Assembly: GCA_002344975.1 (NCBI GenBank)
Contig: DDUV01000086.1
Location: forward strand, 1 to 40,525
Length of the DNA: 40,525 nt
DNA from: Saprospiraceae bacterium UBA2329
Lineage (GTDB): Bacteria > Bacteroidota > Bacteroidia > Chitinophagales > Saprospiraceae
Reading direction: 5' to 3'
Of the stretch, positions 29,735-38,834 are shown one piece after another. The notes beneath the pieces are model-generated. The model had not been told where the DNA came from. It worked only from the letters and a program-made list of their open reading frames with translations, and did not search any database. Both the position numbers and the translations under genes were made by a program. Numbering within the stretch: the first letter of the stretch is position 1; the number at the start of each line of letters is the position of its first letter.

Positions 29735-31732
29735 ATGACAGCCGATACGCAGCGCGCCATAGCCTACGAGCGGGGCGCCCTCTCCAACGACCAATTGATA
29801 CAACTCTACGAGCGCCTCCTGTTTCCGCGCATGGTAGAAGAAAAAATGCTCATTCTCCTGCGCCAGGGCAAAATCAGCAAGTGGTTTTCGGGCATCGGGC
29901 AGGAAGCCATAGCCGTGGGCGTCACTGCCGCCTTGCTGCCCGACGAAATGCTCTTCACGCTGCACCGCAACCTCGGCGTGTTCACCGTGCGCGACATCCC
30001 GCTGAGCCGCCTGTTTTGTCAGTGGCAGGGCAAGGATTCCGGTTTTACCAAAGGCCGCGACCGCTCCTTCCACTTCGGCGCCTTAGAGTATGGCATTGTG
30101 GGCATGATCTCGCACCTCGGACCGCAACTCTCGCTGGCGGGCGGCGTGGCGCTGGCCCACAAACTGTCGGGCGAAGGCCGCGTATCCGTAGCGTTTTCAG
30201 GCGAGGGCGGTACCAGCGAGGGCGAGTTCCACGAGGCGCTCAATACCGCTGCCGTGTGGCAACTGCCCGTCATCTTTGTGGTGGAAAACAACGGCTACGG
30301 CCTCTCTACGCCCACTACCGAGCAATACCGCTGCGAAAACATAGCCGACCGCGCCATAGGCTACGGCATGCGCTCCTGCATCATTGACGGCAATAATGTT
30401 CTGGAGGTGTATAACACCGTGTCGCAATTGGCCGCCGAACTACGCGAGCACCCCGAACCCGTGCTGCTCGAATGTCGCACCTTCCGGATGCGCGGGCACG
30501 AGGAGGCCTCCGGTACCAAATATGTACCCAAAGAACTGATGGAACACTGGGCGCTGAAAGACCCGCTGGCGAACTACGAGCAGTTTTTGCTGGCCGAAAA
30601 TGTACTCTCCGAAGCCGACGTGAAGGCCGTTCGCAAGCGTTTCAAAGACCACATCGAAGCGGAATTGAACATTGCTTATGCCGAAGGCGACGTGACCTCT
30701 ACCGAGGCCGATGAACTGGCCGATGTGTATGCGCCCTGGGAGCAGGAACTGACGCAGCCCGTGGGGACAGCAGAGGACAAGCGCTTGGTGGACGCCATTT
30801 CGGACGGCCTGCGCGAGGCCATGCGCCGCCACGACAAGCTCGTCCTCATGGGCCAGGATATAGCCGACTACGGCGGGGTGTTTAAAATAACGGACGGCTT
30901 TGTGAAGGAATTCGGCAAAGACCGCGTGCGCAATACGCCCATCTGCGAGAGCGCCATTGTGGGGGCGGCCATTGGCCTGAGCCTCAAGGGCTACAAGGCA
31001 ATGGTGGAAATGCAGTTCGCCGATTTTGTGAGCTGCGCCATCACCCAGATCATGAACAACGCAGCCAAACTGCACTACCGCTGGGGGCAGCCCGCCGACA
31101 TCGTCATCCGTATGCCGACGGGCGCGGGTACCGGCGCGGGGCCGTTTCACTCGCAGAGCAACGAAGCTTGGTTTGCGCACACGCCCGGCCTCAAAGTGCT
31201 GTACCCCTCCAATCCGTACGATGCGAAGGGCATGTTGCTGGCCGCTTTTGAAGACCCCAATCCGGTGATGTACTTCGAGCACAAAGCCTTGTACCGCAGC
31301 ATTTCGGGGCCGGTGCCACAAGGCTACTACACCGTGGAGATAGGCAAAGCCGCCACCGTGCGCGAGGGCCGCGAGTTATCGGTCATCACCTACGGCATGG
31401 GCGTGCATTGGGCGCTCAAGGCAGTGGAAGCGCTGGGCATAGACGCCGAGATCATAGACCTGCGCACCCTGTTGCCCCTCGATTTTTCGGCCATAGACGC
31501 CACGGTGAAAAAGACCAACAAAGTGCTGGTACTGCACGAAGACACGATGTTTGGCGGCCTTGGCGGCGAAATATCGGCCTACATCACCGAGCACTTGTTC
31601 GAGCATTTGGATGCGCCGGTGCTGCGGGTCGCGTCGTTGGATACGCCGATACCTTTTTCGCCGGCCATCGAGCGCATATTCCTGCCCGAAGAGCGGCTGA
31701 GAAAGCAGTTGGAGCGGCTGAGGGGATATTGA
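29735..31732 (+). CDS. Fused 2-oxoacid dehydrogenase E1 alpha-beta (branched-chain type)
   Basis: The 665-residue protein joins both E1 chains. The alpha part (1-320) has GQEAIAVGV, the thiamine diphosphate motif GEGGTSEGEFHEALNTAAVWQLPVIFVVENNGYGLSTPT (outline) and RMRGHEEASG. The beta part (about 345-660) has LMGQDIADYGGVFKITDGF, TPICESAIVGAAIGLSLKGYKAMVEMQFADF, MPTGAGTGAGPFHSQSNEAWFAHTPGLKVLYPSNPYDAKG and EDTMFGGLGGEISAYI (outlines). It decarboxylates branched-chain 2-oxoacids or pyruvate and passes the acyl group to E2 lipoate. The fused form common in Bacteroidota is usually called 2-oxoisovalerate dehydrogenase. E2 and E3 are not in the window. Confidence 0.92.
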   Translation: MTADTQRAIAYERGALSNDQLIQLYERLLFPRMVEEKMLILLRQGKISKWFSGIGQEAIAVGVTAALLPDEMLFTLHRNLGVFTVRDIPLSRLFCQWQGKDSGFTKGRDRSFHFGALEYGIVGMISHLGPQLSLAGGVALAHKLSGEGRVSVAFSGEGGTSEGEFHEALNTAAVWQLPVIFVVENNGYGLSTPTTEQYRCENIADRAIGYGMRSCIIDGNNVLEVYNTVSQLAAELREHPEPVLLECRTFRMRGHEEASGTKYVPKELMEHWALKDPLANYEQFLLAENVLSEADVKAVRKRFKDHIEAELNIAYAEGDVTSTEADELADVYAPWEQELTQPVGTAEDKRLVDAISDGLREAMRRHDKLVLMGQDIADYGGVFKITDGFVKEFGKDRVRNTPICESAIVGAAIGLSLKGYKAMVEMQFADFVSCAITQIMNNAAKLHYRWGQPADIVIRMPTGAGTGAGPFHSQSNEAWFAHTPGLKVLYPSNPYDAKGMLLAAFEDPNPVMYFEHKALYRSISGPVPQGYYTVEIGKAATVREGRELSVITYGMGVHWALKAVEALGIDAEIIDLRTLLPLDFSAIDATVKKTNKVLVLHEDTMFGGLGGEISAYITEHLFEHLDAPVLRVASLDTPIPFSPAIERIFLPEERLRKQLERLRGY

Positions 31733-31824
31733 GAGTCAAATAGTGGGGCGTTTTTATTATGCCATTTTGAAACAATGTAACCGGAAAACCTTGTTGTGAA
31801 AGCTGGAAATAAATTAGCATTGAA

Positions 31825-32145
31825 ATGGAATTAATCCACAAGTATCAGAAGGCACTGTATAAAGCATGTTCTGCGCACAACGTGGAAGAGCTATATACAT
31901 TCGGCTCTATCTTGACGGACAAGTTCAATGCTGAAAGCGATATTGATTTCATTGTTTTGATTCGATCAGAAGACCCGATTGAGTATGCTGAAAATTATTT
32001 TGAACTGAAATTTGAACTGGAAAATATTTTCAATAGAAAAATTGACCTGTTGGAGCAAAAGGCGATCAGGAACAAGAGGTTCGAAGCATTGATCAACCGG
32101 CAAAAAGTACTCGTTTATGCAAGAGGAAATCAGGGTCTGGCTTGA
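31825..32145 (+). CDS. mntA: MntA-type minimal nucleotidyltransferase antitoxin
   Basis: The 106-residue protein has the MNT signature GSX10DXD: Gly27-Ser28, then Asp39 and Asp41 (FGSILTDKFNAESDIDFIV), with a third acidic residue in RKIDLL near residue 74. In the HepT/MntA toxin-antitoxin system MntA transfers AMP groups to a Tyr of HepT and so silences its RNase activity. It is followed by a hepT-like gene with a 29-bp overlap. The pair lies in an AT-rich island unlike the flanking GC-rich genes, which suggests acquisition. A near-match -7 box TAAATTAG ends 7 bp before the ATG. Confidence 0.88.
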   Translation: MELIHKYQKALYKACSAHNVEELYTFGSILTDKFNAESDIDFIVLIRSEDPIEYAENYFELKFELENIFNRKIDLLEQKAIRNKRFEALINRQKVLVYARGNQGLA

Positions 32146-32455
32146 GGATATTGAAAAGGCGGTCGGTGAAATCAATGGGTTTCTGCCTGAGCCGAGAAAC
32201 TTCATTGACTTTGTGAAAGACCTTAAAACCAAACGGGCTGTGGAGCGAAATATCGAGATAATTGGCGAAGCAATGAGCCGGATTTTGAATATGCAACCCG
32301 ACATTCCCATCAGCAATTCCAGGAAAATTGTAGATACTCGGAACAGAATCATTCACGGGTACGACTCTGTCTCGGATGATGTGATTTGGTTGATCGTATC
32401 GAGATATTTGCCAATTCTTGAAGCCGAGATTAAAGATATCCAAAGAGGAAATTGA
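32117..32455 (+). CDS. hepT: HepT-like HEPN-domain (DUF86) toxin
   Basis: The 112-residue all-helical HEPN protein has the RNase motif RX4HXY intact: Arg75-Asn-Arg-Ile-Ile-His80-Gly-Tyr82. In characterised homologues the Tyr of this motif is the residue AMPylated by MntA. The DUF86 family pattern includes KRAVERNIEIIGEAMSRIL in the middle and VIWLIVSRYLPILEAEI at the end. It is predicted to cleave RNA (tRNA in studied cases) when not neutralised. It starts inside the mntA coding region, which favours translational coupling. Confidence 0.88.
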   Translation: MQEEIRVWLEDIEKAVGEINGFLPEPRNFIDFVKDLKTKRAVERNIEIIGEAMSRILNMQPDIPISNSRKIVDTRNRIIHGYDSVSDDVIWLIVSRYLPILEAEIKDIQRGN

Positions 32456-32539
32456 AAAGACAAGCCGACAATAATTCCATGACGATAGCAAGTTCAGAGT
32501 TGCGCAAGCCCTGATACTACCAGCATCATACCACCACCA

Positions 32540-33496
32540 ATGAAAGTAACCGACTATTTCGACAAGGCCACCGGCCAAACACTCATCTCCTTCGAGGTGC
32601 TGCCACCTCCTAAAGGCGGAGGTATGCAGGCCATTTTCAGCGTATTAGACCCGCTGATGGAGTTCAAACCGCCCTTCATTGATGTGACCTACCACCGCGA
32701 AGACTTCGTGTATGTGGAGCGTCCCGGGGGGTATTTTGAAAAAATTTCCATCCGAAAGCGGCCCGGCACCGTAGGTATTTGCGCCGCCATTGTGCATCGC
32801 TACGGGGTGGACGCCGTGCCGCACCTCATTTGCGGAGGCTTTACCAAAGAAGATACCGAGAACGCGCTCATTGATCTCAATTTTCTGAATATCAACAACG
32901 TATTGGCTTTGCGGGGCGATGCGCGCAAGTTCGACGGCAGGTTTGTGCCCGAAGAGCAGGGCCATGCTTATGCCCTTGATTTGGTGAAACAAATTGCCGA
33001 CATGAACGCCGGCAGGTATTTGGACGAAAACATCGAAAACGGCGAACGCACCGATTTTTGCATCGGCATTGCGGGCTATCCCGAAAAGCATTTCGAGGCG
33101 CCCAACATGGAACTCGATCTGGAGCACACCAAGGCCAAAGTGGACGCCGGCGCCAACTATATCGTCACTCAGATGTTCTTCGACAACCAAAAATATTTCG
33201 AGTATGTGCAGCGCTGCCGGGACATCGGCATCCAAGTACCCATCGTGCCGGGCCTCAAGCCCATCACCAAAGAAGGCCAGCTCAACGCCATACCTCGCAA
33301 TTTTTTCATAGATTTGCCGCACGAATTGGTTTCGTCCGTTCAGCAGGCAAAAAATGCCGAAGCCAAACGGCAGGCCGGCATCGAATGGTGCATCGCTCAA
33401 AGCAAAGAACTCAAAGCCGCCGGAGTACCTTGCCTGCATTACTACACCATGGGCGATGCCAAAACCACCCGGCAAATTGCCGAGGCTGTATTTTAA
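32540..33496 (+). CDS. metF: 5,10-methylenetetrahydrofolate reductase
   Basis: The 318-residue flavoprotein reduces 5,10-methylene-THF to 5-methyl-THF for methionine synthesis. MTHFR TIM-barrel signatures are SFEVLPPPKG at the start, PFIDVTYHRED, VPHLICGGFTKEDTENALIDL, NVLALRGDARK, CIGIAGYPEKHFEAPNMELDLEHTKAKVDAGANYIVTQMFFD (outline) and VPIVPGLKPI. The length is typical of bacterial MetF. No metH or metE adjoins. It follows the toxin pair by 84 bp in which no clear promoter was seen; der follows on the same strand after 51 bp. Confidence 0.93.
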   Translation: MKVTDYFDKATGQTLISFEVLPPPKGGGMQAIFSVLDPLMEFKPPFIDVTYHREDFVYVERPGGYFEKISIRKRPGTVGICAAIVHRYGVDAVPHLICGGFTKEDTENALIDLNFLNINNVLALRGDARKFDGRFVPEEQGHAYALDLVKQIADMNAGRYLDENIENGERTDFCIGIAGYPEKHFEAPNMELDLEHTKAKVDAGANYIVTQMFFDNQKYFEYVQRCRDIGIQVPIVPGLKPITKEGQLNAIPRNFFIDLPHELVSSVQQAKNAEAKRQAGIEWCIAQSKELKAAGVPCLHYYTMGDAKTTRQIAEAVF

Positions 33497-33547
33497 GCGC
33501 GCAATAGAGCGACTTTTTTCGCTGATTTGCCGCAAAACATTCTGACA

Positions 33548-34852
33548 ATGAGTAACATAGTAGCCATCGTAGGCCGCCCTAACGTGGGCAAATCCACTTT
33601 TTTCAATCGCCTCATCGGCGAACGCCAGGCCATCATTGACGACATGCCCGGCGTTACCCGCGACCGCCAATACGGCGCCTCTTACTGGAACGGCAAAAAC
33701 TTTACCGTAATAGATACCGGCGGTTTTGTAGAACATTCCGACGACGTGTTCGAGGCCGCCATCCGCTCGCAGGTGCGCATCGCCATCGAAGAAGCATCCG
33801 TCATCGTCTTTATGGTGGACGTCACCACCGGCATCACTGATTTGGACGAAGACGTGGCCGGCCTCCTGCGCCGCACCGACAAACCGGTGTATCTGGCCGT
33901 CAACAAAGTGGACAATGCCGAACGGTTCATGGAAGCCAACGAGTTTTGGAGCCTCGGCATCGAAAATACCTTCTTCCTCTCCTCGCTCACCGGCAGCGGC
34001 AGCGGCGAACTTTTGGACGCAGTGGTAGATCACTTTGAGGAGGAAGAACGCACGGAAAGCGCGCTGCCCCGCATTGCCATCATGGGCCAGCCCAACGTGG
34101 GCAAAAGCTCGCTGACCAATGCCCTGCTCGGCGAAGACCGCAACATCGTCACCGAAGTGGCCGGCACCACCCGCGATTCTATCCACACCCATTATTCCAA
34201 GTTCGGCAAAGAGTTTTTGCTCATAGACACTGCCGGCATTCGCAAAAAAGCCAAGGTACACGAAAACATAGAGTTCTACTCCGTCATGCGTGCCATTCGG
34301 GCTATGGAGGAATCGGATGTTTGTATCTTAATGATTGATGCTCAGACAGGTATGGAAATGCAGGACATCAGCATTTTCAGGCTGGCGCAGCGCCGCAACA
34401 AAGGCATCGTCATTTTGGTCAACAAATGGGACCTGGTGGAAGACAAAGAAACCAACACTGCCCGCGATTTCGAGCGCGCCATACACCAGCGCATTGCGCC
34501 CTTCACCGACGTGCCGATCATCTTCGTATCCGCCACCGAAAAAGTGCGCATTTTCAAAGCAATGGAGGCCGCTCTGGAGGTGTTTGAGAACCGCAGCCGC
34601 AAGATCAAAACCTCCGAACTCAACGAGGTGATGCTCGAAGCCATCCAGCATTATCCGCCGCCGGCGTATCGGGGCCGCCTCATCAAGATCAAATATGTGA
34701 CGCAGTTGCCGCCCGCTTATCCGGCCTTTGCCTTCTTCTGCAATCACCCCAAGCACATCCGGGAACCGTACCGCAACTATCTGGAAAACCAGTTGCGCAA
34801 GCACTTCAAGTTCACCGGTTCGCCCATCAGCATCTTTTTCAGGGAGAAGTAA
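33548..34852 (+). CDS. der: Ribosome biogenesis GTPase Der (EngA)
   Basis: The 434-residue protein has tandem G domains. The first begins IVGRPNVGKSTFFNRL (residues 5-20), then DTGG and NKVD (NKVDNAERF). The second begins IMGQPNVGKSSLTNAL near 178, then DTAG and NKWD. A C-terminal KH-like domain follows, with the conserved YRGRLIKIKYVTQ. Der acts in maturation of the 50S subunit. The ATG at 33548 is used; an upstream in-frame start would add only seven residues. rfbC follows after 9 bp. Confidence 0.95.
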   Translation: MSNIVAIVGRPNVGKSTFFNRLIGERQAIIDDMPGVTRDRQYGASYWNGKNFTVIDTGGFVEHSDDVFEAAIRSQVRIAIEEASVIVFMVDVTTGITDLDEDVAGLLRRTDKPVYLAVNKVDNAERFMEANEFWSLGIENTFFLSSLTGSGSGELLDAVVDHFEEEERTESALPRIAIMGQPNVGKSSLTNALLGEDRNIVTEVAGTTRDSIHTHYSKFGKEFLLIDTAGIRKKAKVHENIEFYSVMRAIRAMEESDVCILMIDAQTGMEMQDISIFRLAQRRNKGIVILVNKWDLVEDKETNTARDFERAIHQRIAPFTDVPIIFVSATEKVRIFKAMEAALEVFENRSRKIKTSELNEVMLEAIQHYPPPAYRGRLIKIKYVTQLPPAYPAFAFFCNHPKHIREPYRNYLENQLRKHFKFTGSPISIFFREK

Positions 34853-34861
34853 TCAGCAGCC

Positions 34862-35392
34862 ATGCCGTTTTTGTCAACGCCCATTGAAGGCTTAATCATC
34901 TTCGAACCGCAAGTGTGGGAAGATCATCGCGGCTATTTTTTCGAGAGCTACAATCGCCGAACCTTCGAGGCTGCCGGCATCTCTGCCGATTTTGTGCAAG
35001 ACAATCAGGCGCGTTCCACTTATGGCGTCCTGCGCGGTCTGCACTTCCAGAAACCGCCTTTTGAGCAGGCCAAATTGGTGCGCGTCACCGAGGGCGCCGT
35101 GTTCGATGTAGCCGTTGATCTCCGCCCCGATTCCCCCACGCGCGGCCAGTGGTACGGCATAGAACTGAGCGCCGAAAACAAACGCCAACTCTTTGTGCCG
35201 CGCGGTTTTGCACATGGTTATGTGGTACTCTCGCCGACGGCTGAGTTTTGTTACAAATGCGATAACTTCTACTCCAAAGACCACGATGCAGGCATTCGTT
35301 TTGACGACCCCGCCCTGCAAATCGAATGGCCGATCAAGCTCCAGGACGCTGTGCTTTCCGAGAAGGACCTGGCGTTGCCGTTTTATTTATAA
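34862..35392 (+). CDS. rfbC: dTDP-4-dehydrorhamnose 3,5-epimerase
   Basis: The 176-residue cupin enzyme epimerises dTDP-4-keto-6-deoxyglucose at C3 and C5 in dTDP-L-rhamnose synthesis. Key motifs are the N-terminal GLIIFEPQVWEDHRGYFFESYN (outline), DNQARSTYGVLRGLHFQ with the catalytic His, then GAVFDVAVDLR, FVPRGFAHGYVVLS and the active-site Tyr region in FCYKCDNFYSK. The length is standard. No rfbA, rfbB or rfbD accompany it, so the other rhamnose genes lie elsewhere. It appears co-transcribed with der. Confidence 0.93.
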   Translation: MPFLSTPIEGLIIFEPQVWEDHRGYFFESYNRRTFEAAGISADFVQDNQARSTYGVLRGLHFQKPPFEQAKLVRVTEGAVFDVAVDLRPDSPTRGQWYGIELSAENKRQLFVPRGFAHGYVVLSPTAEFCYKCDNFYSKDHDAGIRFDDPALQIEWPIKLQDAVLSEKDLALPFYL

Positions 35393-35415
35393 TTTGGCAT
35401 TTGAAAATTATTAAC

Positions 35416-35446
35416 TTGCTTCTGTGGTGTATATCCTCTATCTTTG
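35416..35446 (+). promoter_or_regulatory. Promoter TTG-N20-TATCTTTG
   Basis: TTG at 35416-35418 and TATCTTTG at 35439-35446 are spaced by 20 bp, matching the Bacteroidota consensus closely. It lies 45 bp upstream of the small membrane protein gene at 35492 and outside rfbC. Confidence 0.7.
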
Positions 35447-35491
35447 CGGATAAGATATTAAATAATCGCTTTTACTTCAAAATATTTGACA

Positions 35492-35782
35492 ATGGACTAC
35501 CTGTTTCTTGTTCTAACAATTCCTGCCTATATACTTGCTGTTGTTTTGTGGAAAGCAAGAATCCGATTGAAAAGGATTGGTGAGTATAAGTCCTTTTTGT
35601 TTGTGGCAATAAATGCATTCCTGGGAATTTTGGGAGCACAGATAGGCTCTTTTCAAGCACTTTTTCTTGAAAAGAAGTTTCAAATTGAAAACAGTTACGG
35701 CCTTTCTTTGCTCATCATGACAGGTGTGGTGGCCTTGCTTTATTTTTCATTTGTATATTCAAAAAGAGAAGTCGAGGCATGA
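35492..35782 (+). CDS. Small two-segment membrane protein
   Basis: The 96-residue protein has an N-terminal hydrophobic helix (YLFLVLTIPAYILAVVLW), a basic loop (KARIRLKRIGEYK), a second hydrophobic stretch (FLFVAINAFLGILGAQIGSF) and a third near the C terminus (LSLLIMTGVVALLYFSFVY), so two to three membrane passes. No family is recognised. The composition is AT-rich compared with rfbC and der. A good promoter stands upstream, which supports it being a real gene. The ATG at 35492 is preferred over a TTG two codons earlier. Confidence 0.6.
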   Translation: MDYLFLVLTIPAYILAVVLWKARIRLKRIGEYKSFLFVAINAFLGILGAQIGSFQALFLEKKFQIENSYGLSLLIMTGVVALLYFSFVYSKREVEA

Positions 35783-35952
35783 GGCATTCCCTTCGTCCGG
35801 TAGATTCTGTTTTTGCCCGGCGTATTTTGAGAGATGCTCCGTTATCCCCGCTCCGAGCTATGACGACAGGCTTGGTTTCGGATGGTAAAGGGTTCGATTC
35901 CTGATTCCGGTAGGAACAGGACTTTATTGCAGGTTTTTCTACGCATTCGTAC
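35783..35952. other. Intergenic region with one short match to the MITE arm
   Basis: No gene is seen. CGAGCTATGACGAC at 35854-35867 resembles CGAGCTATGACCAC in the left arm of the element at 3610-3827 (13 of 14). A small dyad TTCCT...AGGAA lies near 35897-35915. The region separates the small membrane gene from the convergent T9SS gene; no strong terminator was found. Confidence 0.4.
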
Positions 35953-38793
35953 TCACATCTTTACAAATTTCAATCCGGCACTGATGGCGGCGCCTCGTAA
36001 GCGCGCCGTGTAAACGCCTGAAGGCAAAGCTGCTATATCTGCCTGAAAACTGATGCGTTGGTTATTTTTCTCCAAAGGAAAACGAAGCAATGACTGCCCC
36101 TGCGAATTGTAGATTTCGAGGTAAAATATGCCGATCCATTCGTGTTCCAGTTCAAAATGTAACCATTCCGATGCAGGGTTAGGGAAGAGTTTTATTTTGA
36201 TACTGATGTCCTGAACAGCAGTAGCAGCATTCACCATTCCTACCACGAAATTGAAAACACGCGTACAACCTCCGGCATCCGTTACAGAAAGAGCGTATGC
36301 TCCGGCGGGAATGTTTTCAAGCCTGTCGTTCGTAGCTCCATTGCTCCATCGAAGCTCATAAGGGGCGCGACCTCCCTGAACGGACGTAATAACTATGCTG
36401 CCACCGGAGCTATTGCCGGCCGGTGTTATTTCCGCAGTTGTTGAAAGACTGTCGGGTTCCTCCATGAGTATGGCAGCCTGTCCTGTACAGCCCAAACCGT
36501 TGGTGATTTCAACCGAATATTGCCCGGCTCCCAATTGGTTTATATCGGGTGTTTGCGCTCCGGTATTCCACACAAAAGATTGAGGCAGGGCTGTATAAAC
36601 AGGGCTTGCAACAACACGGCCATTAGCATCTCCCCGGCAGATGATGGGCGATACAGTGACGGCTACGGGCAGCGATCCGGCTATGGGCATATCAAAAACT
36701 AAAGTCGTATCGCAGCCATCTGCATCTGTTATCGTGAGGTCATACATGCCCGGAGGCAGTTGTTGCAGGATTGGTTCCATTGCGCCATTCGACCATTGAA
36801 ACTCCAGAGGACCTCGTGCTGTATCGGGCAGAATGGCAATGCTGCCCAATGTACCCGTAGCGCAGTTGACGGGAATGATATGCTGCTCGGAAATGCTGAT
36901 GCCGGGGAGGGCCGGCAATTCGAGTGCGCCCATGTCCACTATACCGTTTATAACGCGAAGACCTCCGGCCGCATCCAGCGTGTCGCTGCTGCCGAGCCAG
37001 GCATTGCTGCCCGCATTGACGGGAGGGCTGCAGGGGCGCAATGAAAAATCGCCGGACTCTACATTCTGAAAGGGATGACCCGATGCAAAAATATTGTCGC
37101 TGCATTCTAAGCCGCCGAGGTATTGATAGATTGGCGGGGTATTGGGGTCAATAATGATTTCAACGGGAAATGTCTCAAAAATCTGAGTACACGAATCCGC
37201 CCAAAATAAACAATTTTGAATACTCGCCCAAGTATTACGTCCAAATATGTATGGTCGGTCAACAGTATCAGAATAAGCGAAAATAGAGTTTCTTAATAGT
37301 AGTGTATCCGGGTAGTTTATTGATATTACTTGAGAGTTTCGTTTGTTGATGAATGGAGCAATGATCGTATCTGACAGGTAAAAAGTAGAATTGATAATTT
37401 CTTGTCTTATTACTCTCGTTTCATCATATATTATTCCAGATATGACTTCATTGCGACTTAAAACGCAATTTTTTATTTTTTTCACTCCAGCGAGTAAATA
37501 TTGACATTTATTGTTGTTTATTATACAATTTGAAATGGAGGTTACTCCATAACTGTCTTTTACCATGCCTCCTGATATGTTGTTGTTTGTAAAATTACAT
37601 TGATTTATTTCAATATTCGTGGTATGTAAAAAAGGCGTTGATGATATGATATATGATGCATTACAATTATTAAAATTAGTATTCTTGATAAGAGCTTGCT
37701 GTGTGCCTAAGAGTGAAAATTGTAATAATTTTCCCATATTCGCTTCAAACAAACACCCCGATATGACTAAAGAGGAAGAGGTTTCAATGAAATTAGCTGA
37801 GCAATTATTATTTCTTATCATACAGTTGTTTAGACTTAATATTCCGTTTCCAAACGCGAACATACTTATGCCGGAAATTGCCAAGTTTTGAAATAAACAT
37901 CTGTCGAACATCAAGTCGGTAATACTTCCGGAAGACAGATTGATTAACTCAATATTAGTGTTTTTATTAAGAAAATTACAATCATTAAATCTAATTATTC
38001 CTGCTTGCGATCCCGGACGAATCAGAATGTCTGTTTTTTGACCTTGGGATGTGTTATTTTCAAAATTAATATGATCGAAAACTACAGGTTCAGATGATGT
38101 GTCTCCTTCCAGAAATAAAGAAGCCCCTGCCGCCAAGGAGTGATTATTTGTAAAATTGCATTGTGACATATATAAATGATACTTTCCATTTTCTCTAGCA
38201 TTAATATACCCTCCTGCTCCATATCTGGCCCTGTTGACAGTAATAATACAATTTGAAATGACTAATTTGGATGTTGCGCCCTTTGAAAATACATAAACGC
38301 CCCCGCCACAGATGCGTGGGTCGTCCGGAGCAGGCGAAATGGGAGGATTATAGTCGGCATTGCCGTCGCGTATGGTAAAGCCATCCAATGTGGTCATTTC
38401 ATTGGGAAGGTGAAAATAGACGACGGTATAAGCATTGTCTGCAATATCGTTGGGTACGCCTATATCGCCGCTCAGTATGGTGGGAAACAGTGCCGGATTG
38501 CGTTGGCTCCATTGCGTTTCATGGCCTGCAAAGCCCCCGTAAACGGCTATGCCGGCGGGTACATTGAATCGCTCATCCCGATTACCTCCCAAAGAGGTGT
38601 AATAAGTGCCTTGTGCTACCCAAACTGTATCGCCGGGCTGCGCCGCTTCCAGAGCATATTGCAAACGAGGCAGGGCATTGGCCCAAGTATTGCCCGTACC
38701 TGTACCCGCAGCGCTTTGGTTGACATACCATACTTGCTGAGCGAATAGCGGGGAACTCAAAAAAACGAAAAGGAGTGTTTTGGTAAGGTTCAT
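35953..38793 (-). CDS. T9SS-secreted beta-helix protein with SprB-like repeats
   Basis: The 946-residue secreted protein has a signal peptide (MNLTKTLLFVFLSSPLFAQ). A polymorphic outer-membrane-type start follows (WYVNQSAAGTGTGNTWANALPRLQYALEAAQPGDTVWVAQGTYY in outline), then a long right-handed beta-helix of Asn-rich rungs (about 150-540: ISNCIITVN, MSQCNFTNNHS, INQCNFTNNNISG) and a closing VNAGSN...DMGALE motif. Three SprB-like repeats follow (about 640-870: GPLEFQWSNG...YDLTITDADGCDTT, RAPYELRWSNG...YALSVTDAGGCTR). It ends in a T9SS type A sorting domain (LFPNPASEWLHFEL ... LPSGVYTARL ... LKFVKM). It is probably a surface adhesin or carbohydrate-binding protein. The helix region is strongly AT-rich compared with both ends. 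Confidence 0.88.
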   Translation of the reverse strand: MNLTKTLLFVFLSSPLFAQQVWYVNQSAAGTGTGNTWANALPRLQYALEAAQPGDTVWVAQGTYYTSLGGNRDERFNVPAGIAVYGGFAGHETQWSQRNPALFPTILSGDIGVPNDIADNAYTVVYFHLPNEMTTLDGFTIRDGNADYNPPISPAPDDPRICGGGVYVFSKGATSKLVISNCIITVNRARYGAGGYINARENGKYHLYMSQCNFTNNHSLAAGASLFLEGDTSSEPVVFDHINFENNTSQGQKTDILIRPGSQAGIIRFNDCNFLNKNTNIELINLSSGSITDLMFDRCLFQNLAISGISMFAFGNGILSLNNCMIRNNNCSANFIETSSSLVISGCLFEANMGKLLQFSLLGTQQALIKNTNFNNCNASYIISSTPFLHTTNIEINQCNFTNNNISGGMVKDSYGVTSISNCIINNNKCQYLLAGVKKIKNCVLSRNEVISGIIYDETRVIRQEIINSTFYLSDTIIAPFINKRNSQVISINYPDTLLLRNSIFAYSDTVDRPYIFGRNTWASIQNCLFWADSCTQIFETFPVEIIIDPNTPPIYQYLGGLECSDNIFASGHPFQNVESGDFSLRPCSPPVNAGSNAWLGSSDTLDAAGGLRVINGIVDMGALELPALPGISISEQHIIPVNCATGTLGSIAILPDTARGPLEFQWSNGAMEPILQQLPPGMYDLTITDADGCDTTLVFDMPIAGSLPVAVTVSPIICRGDANGRVVASPVYTALPQSFVWNTGAQTPDINQLGAGQYSVEITNGLGCTGQAAILMEEPDSLSTTAEITPAGNSSGGSIVITSVQGGRAPYELRWSNGATNDRLENIPAGAYALSVTDAGGCTRVFNFVVGMVNAATAVQDISIKIKLFPNPASEWLHFELEHEWIGIFYLEIYNSQGQSLLRFPLEKNNQRISFQADIAALPSGVYTARLRGAAISAGLKFVKM

Positions 38794-38834
38794 GGGTTAT
38801 TTGAATTATATGTGGGCCTGCCTGAGCAATTGTG

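Noticed and set aside
32645..34261. 538-codon minus-strand open frame
   Set aside because: It lies antisense to metF and der, both of which carry clear family motifs.
35885..35915. GGTTCGATTCC, which looks like a tRNA T-arm
   Set aside because: The flanking bases do not form a T-stem, and no acceptor, D or anticodon arms can be built around it.
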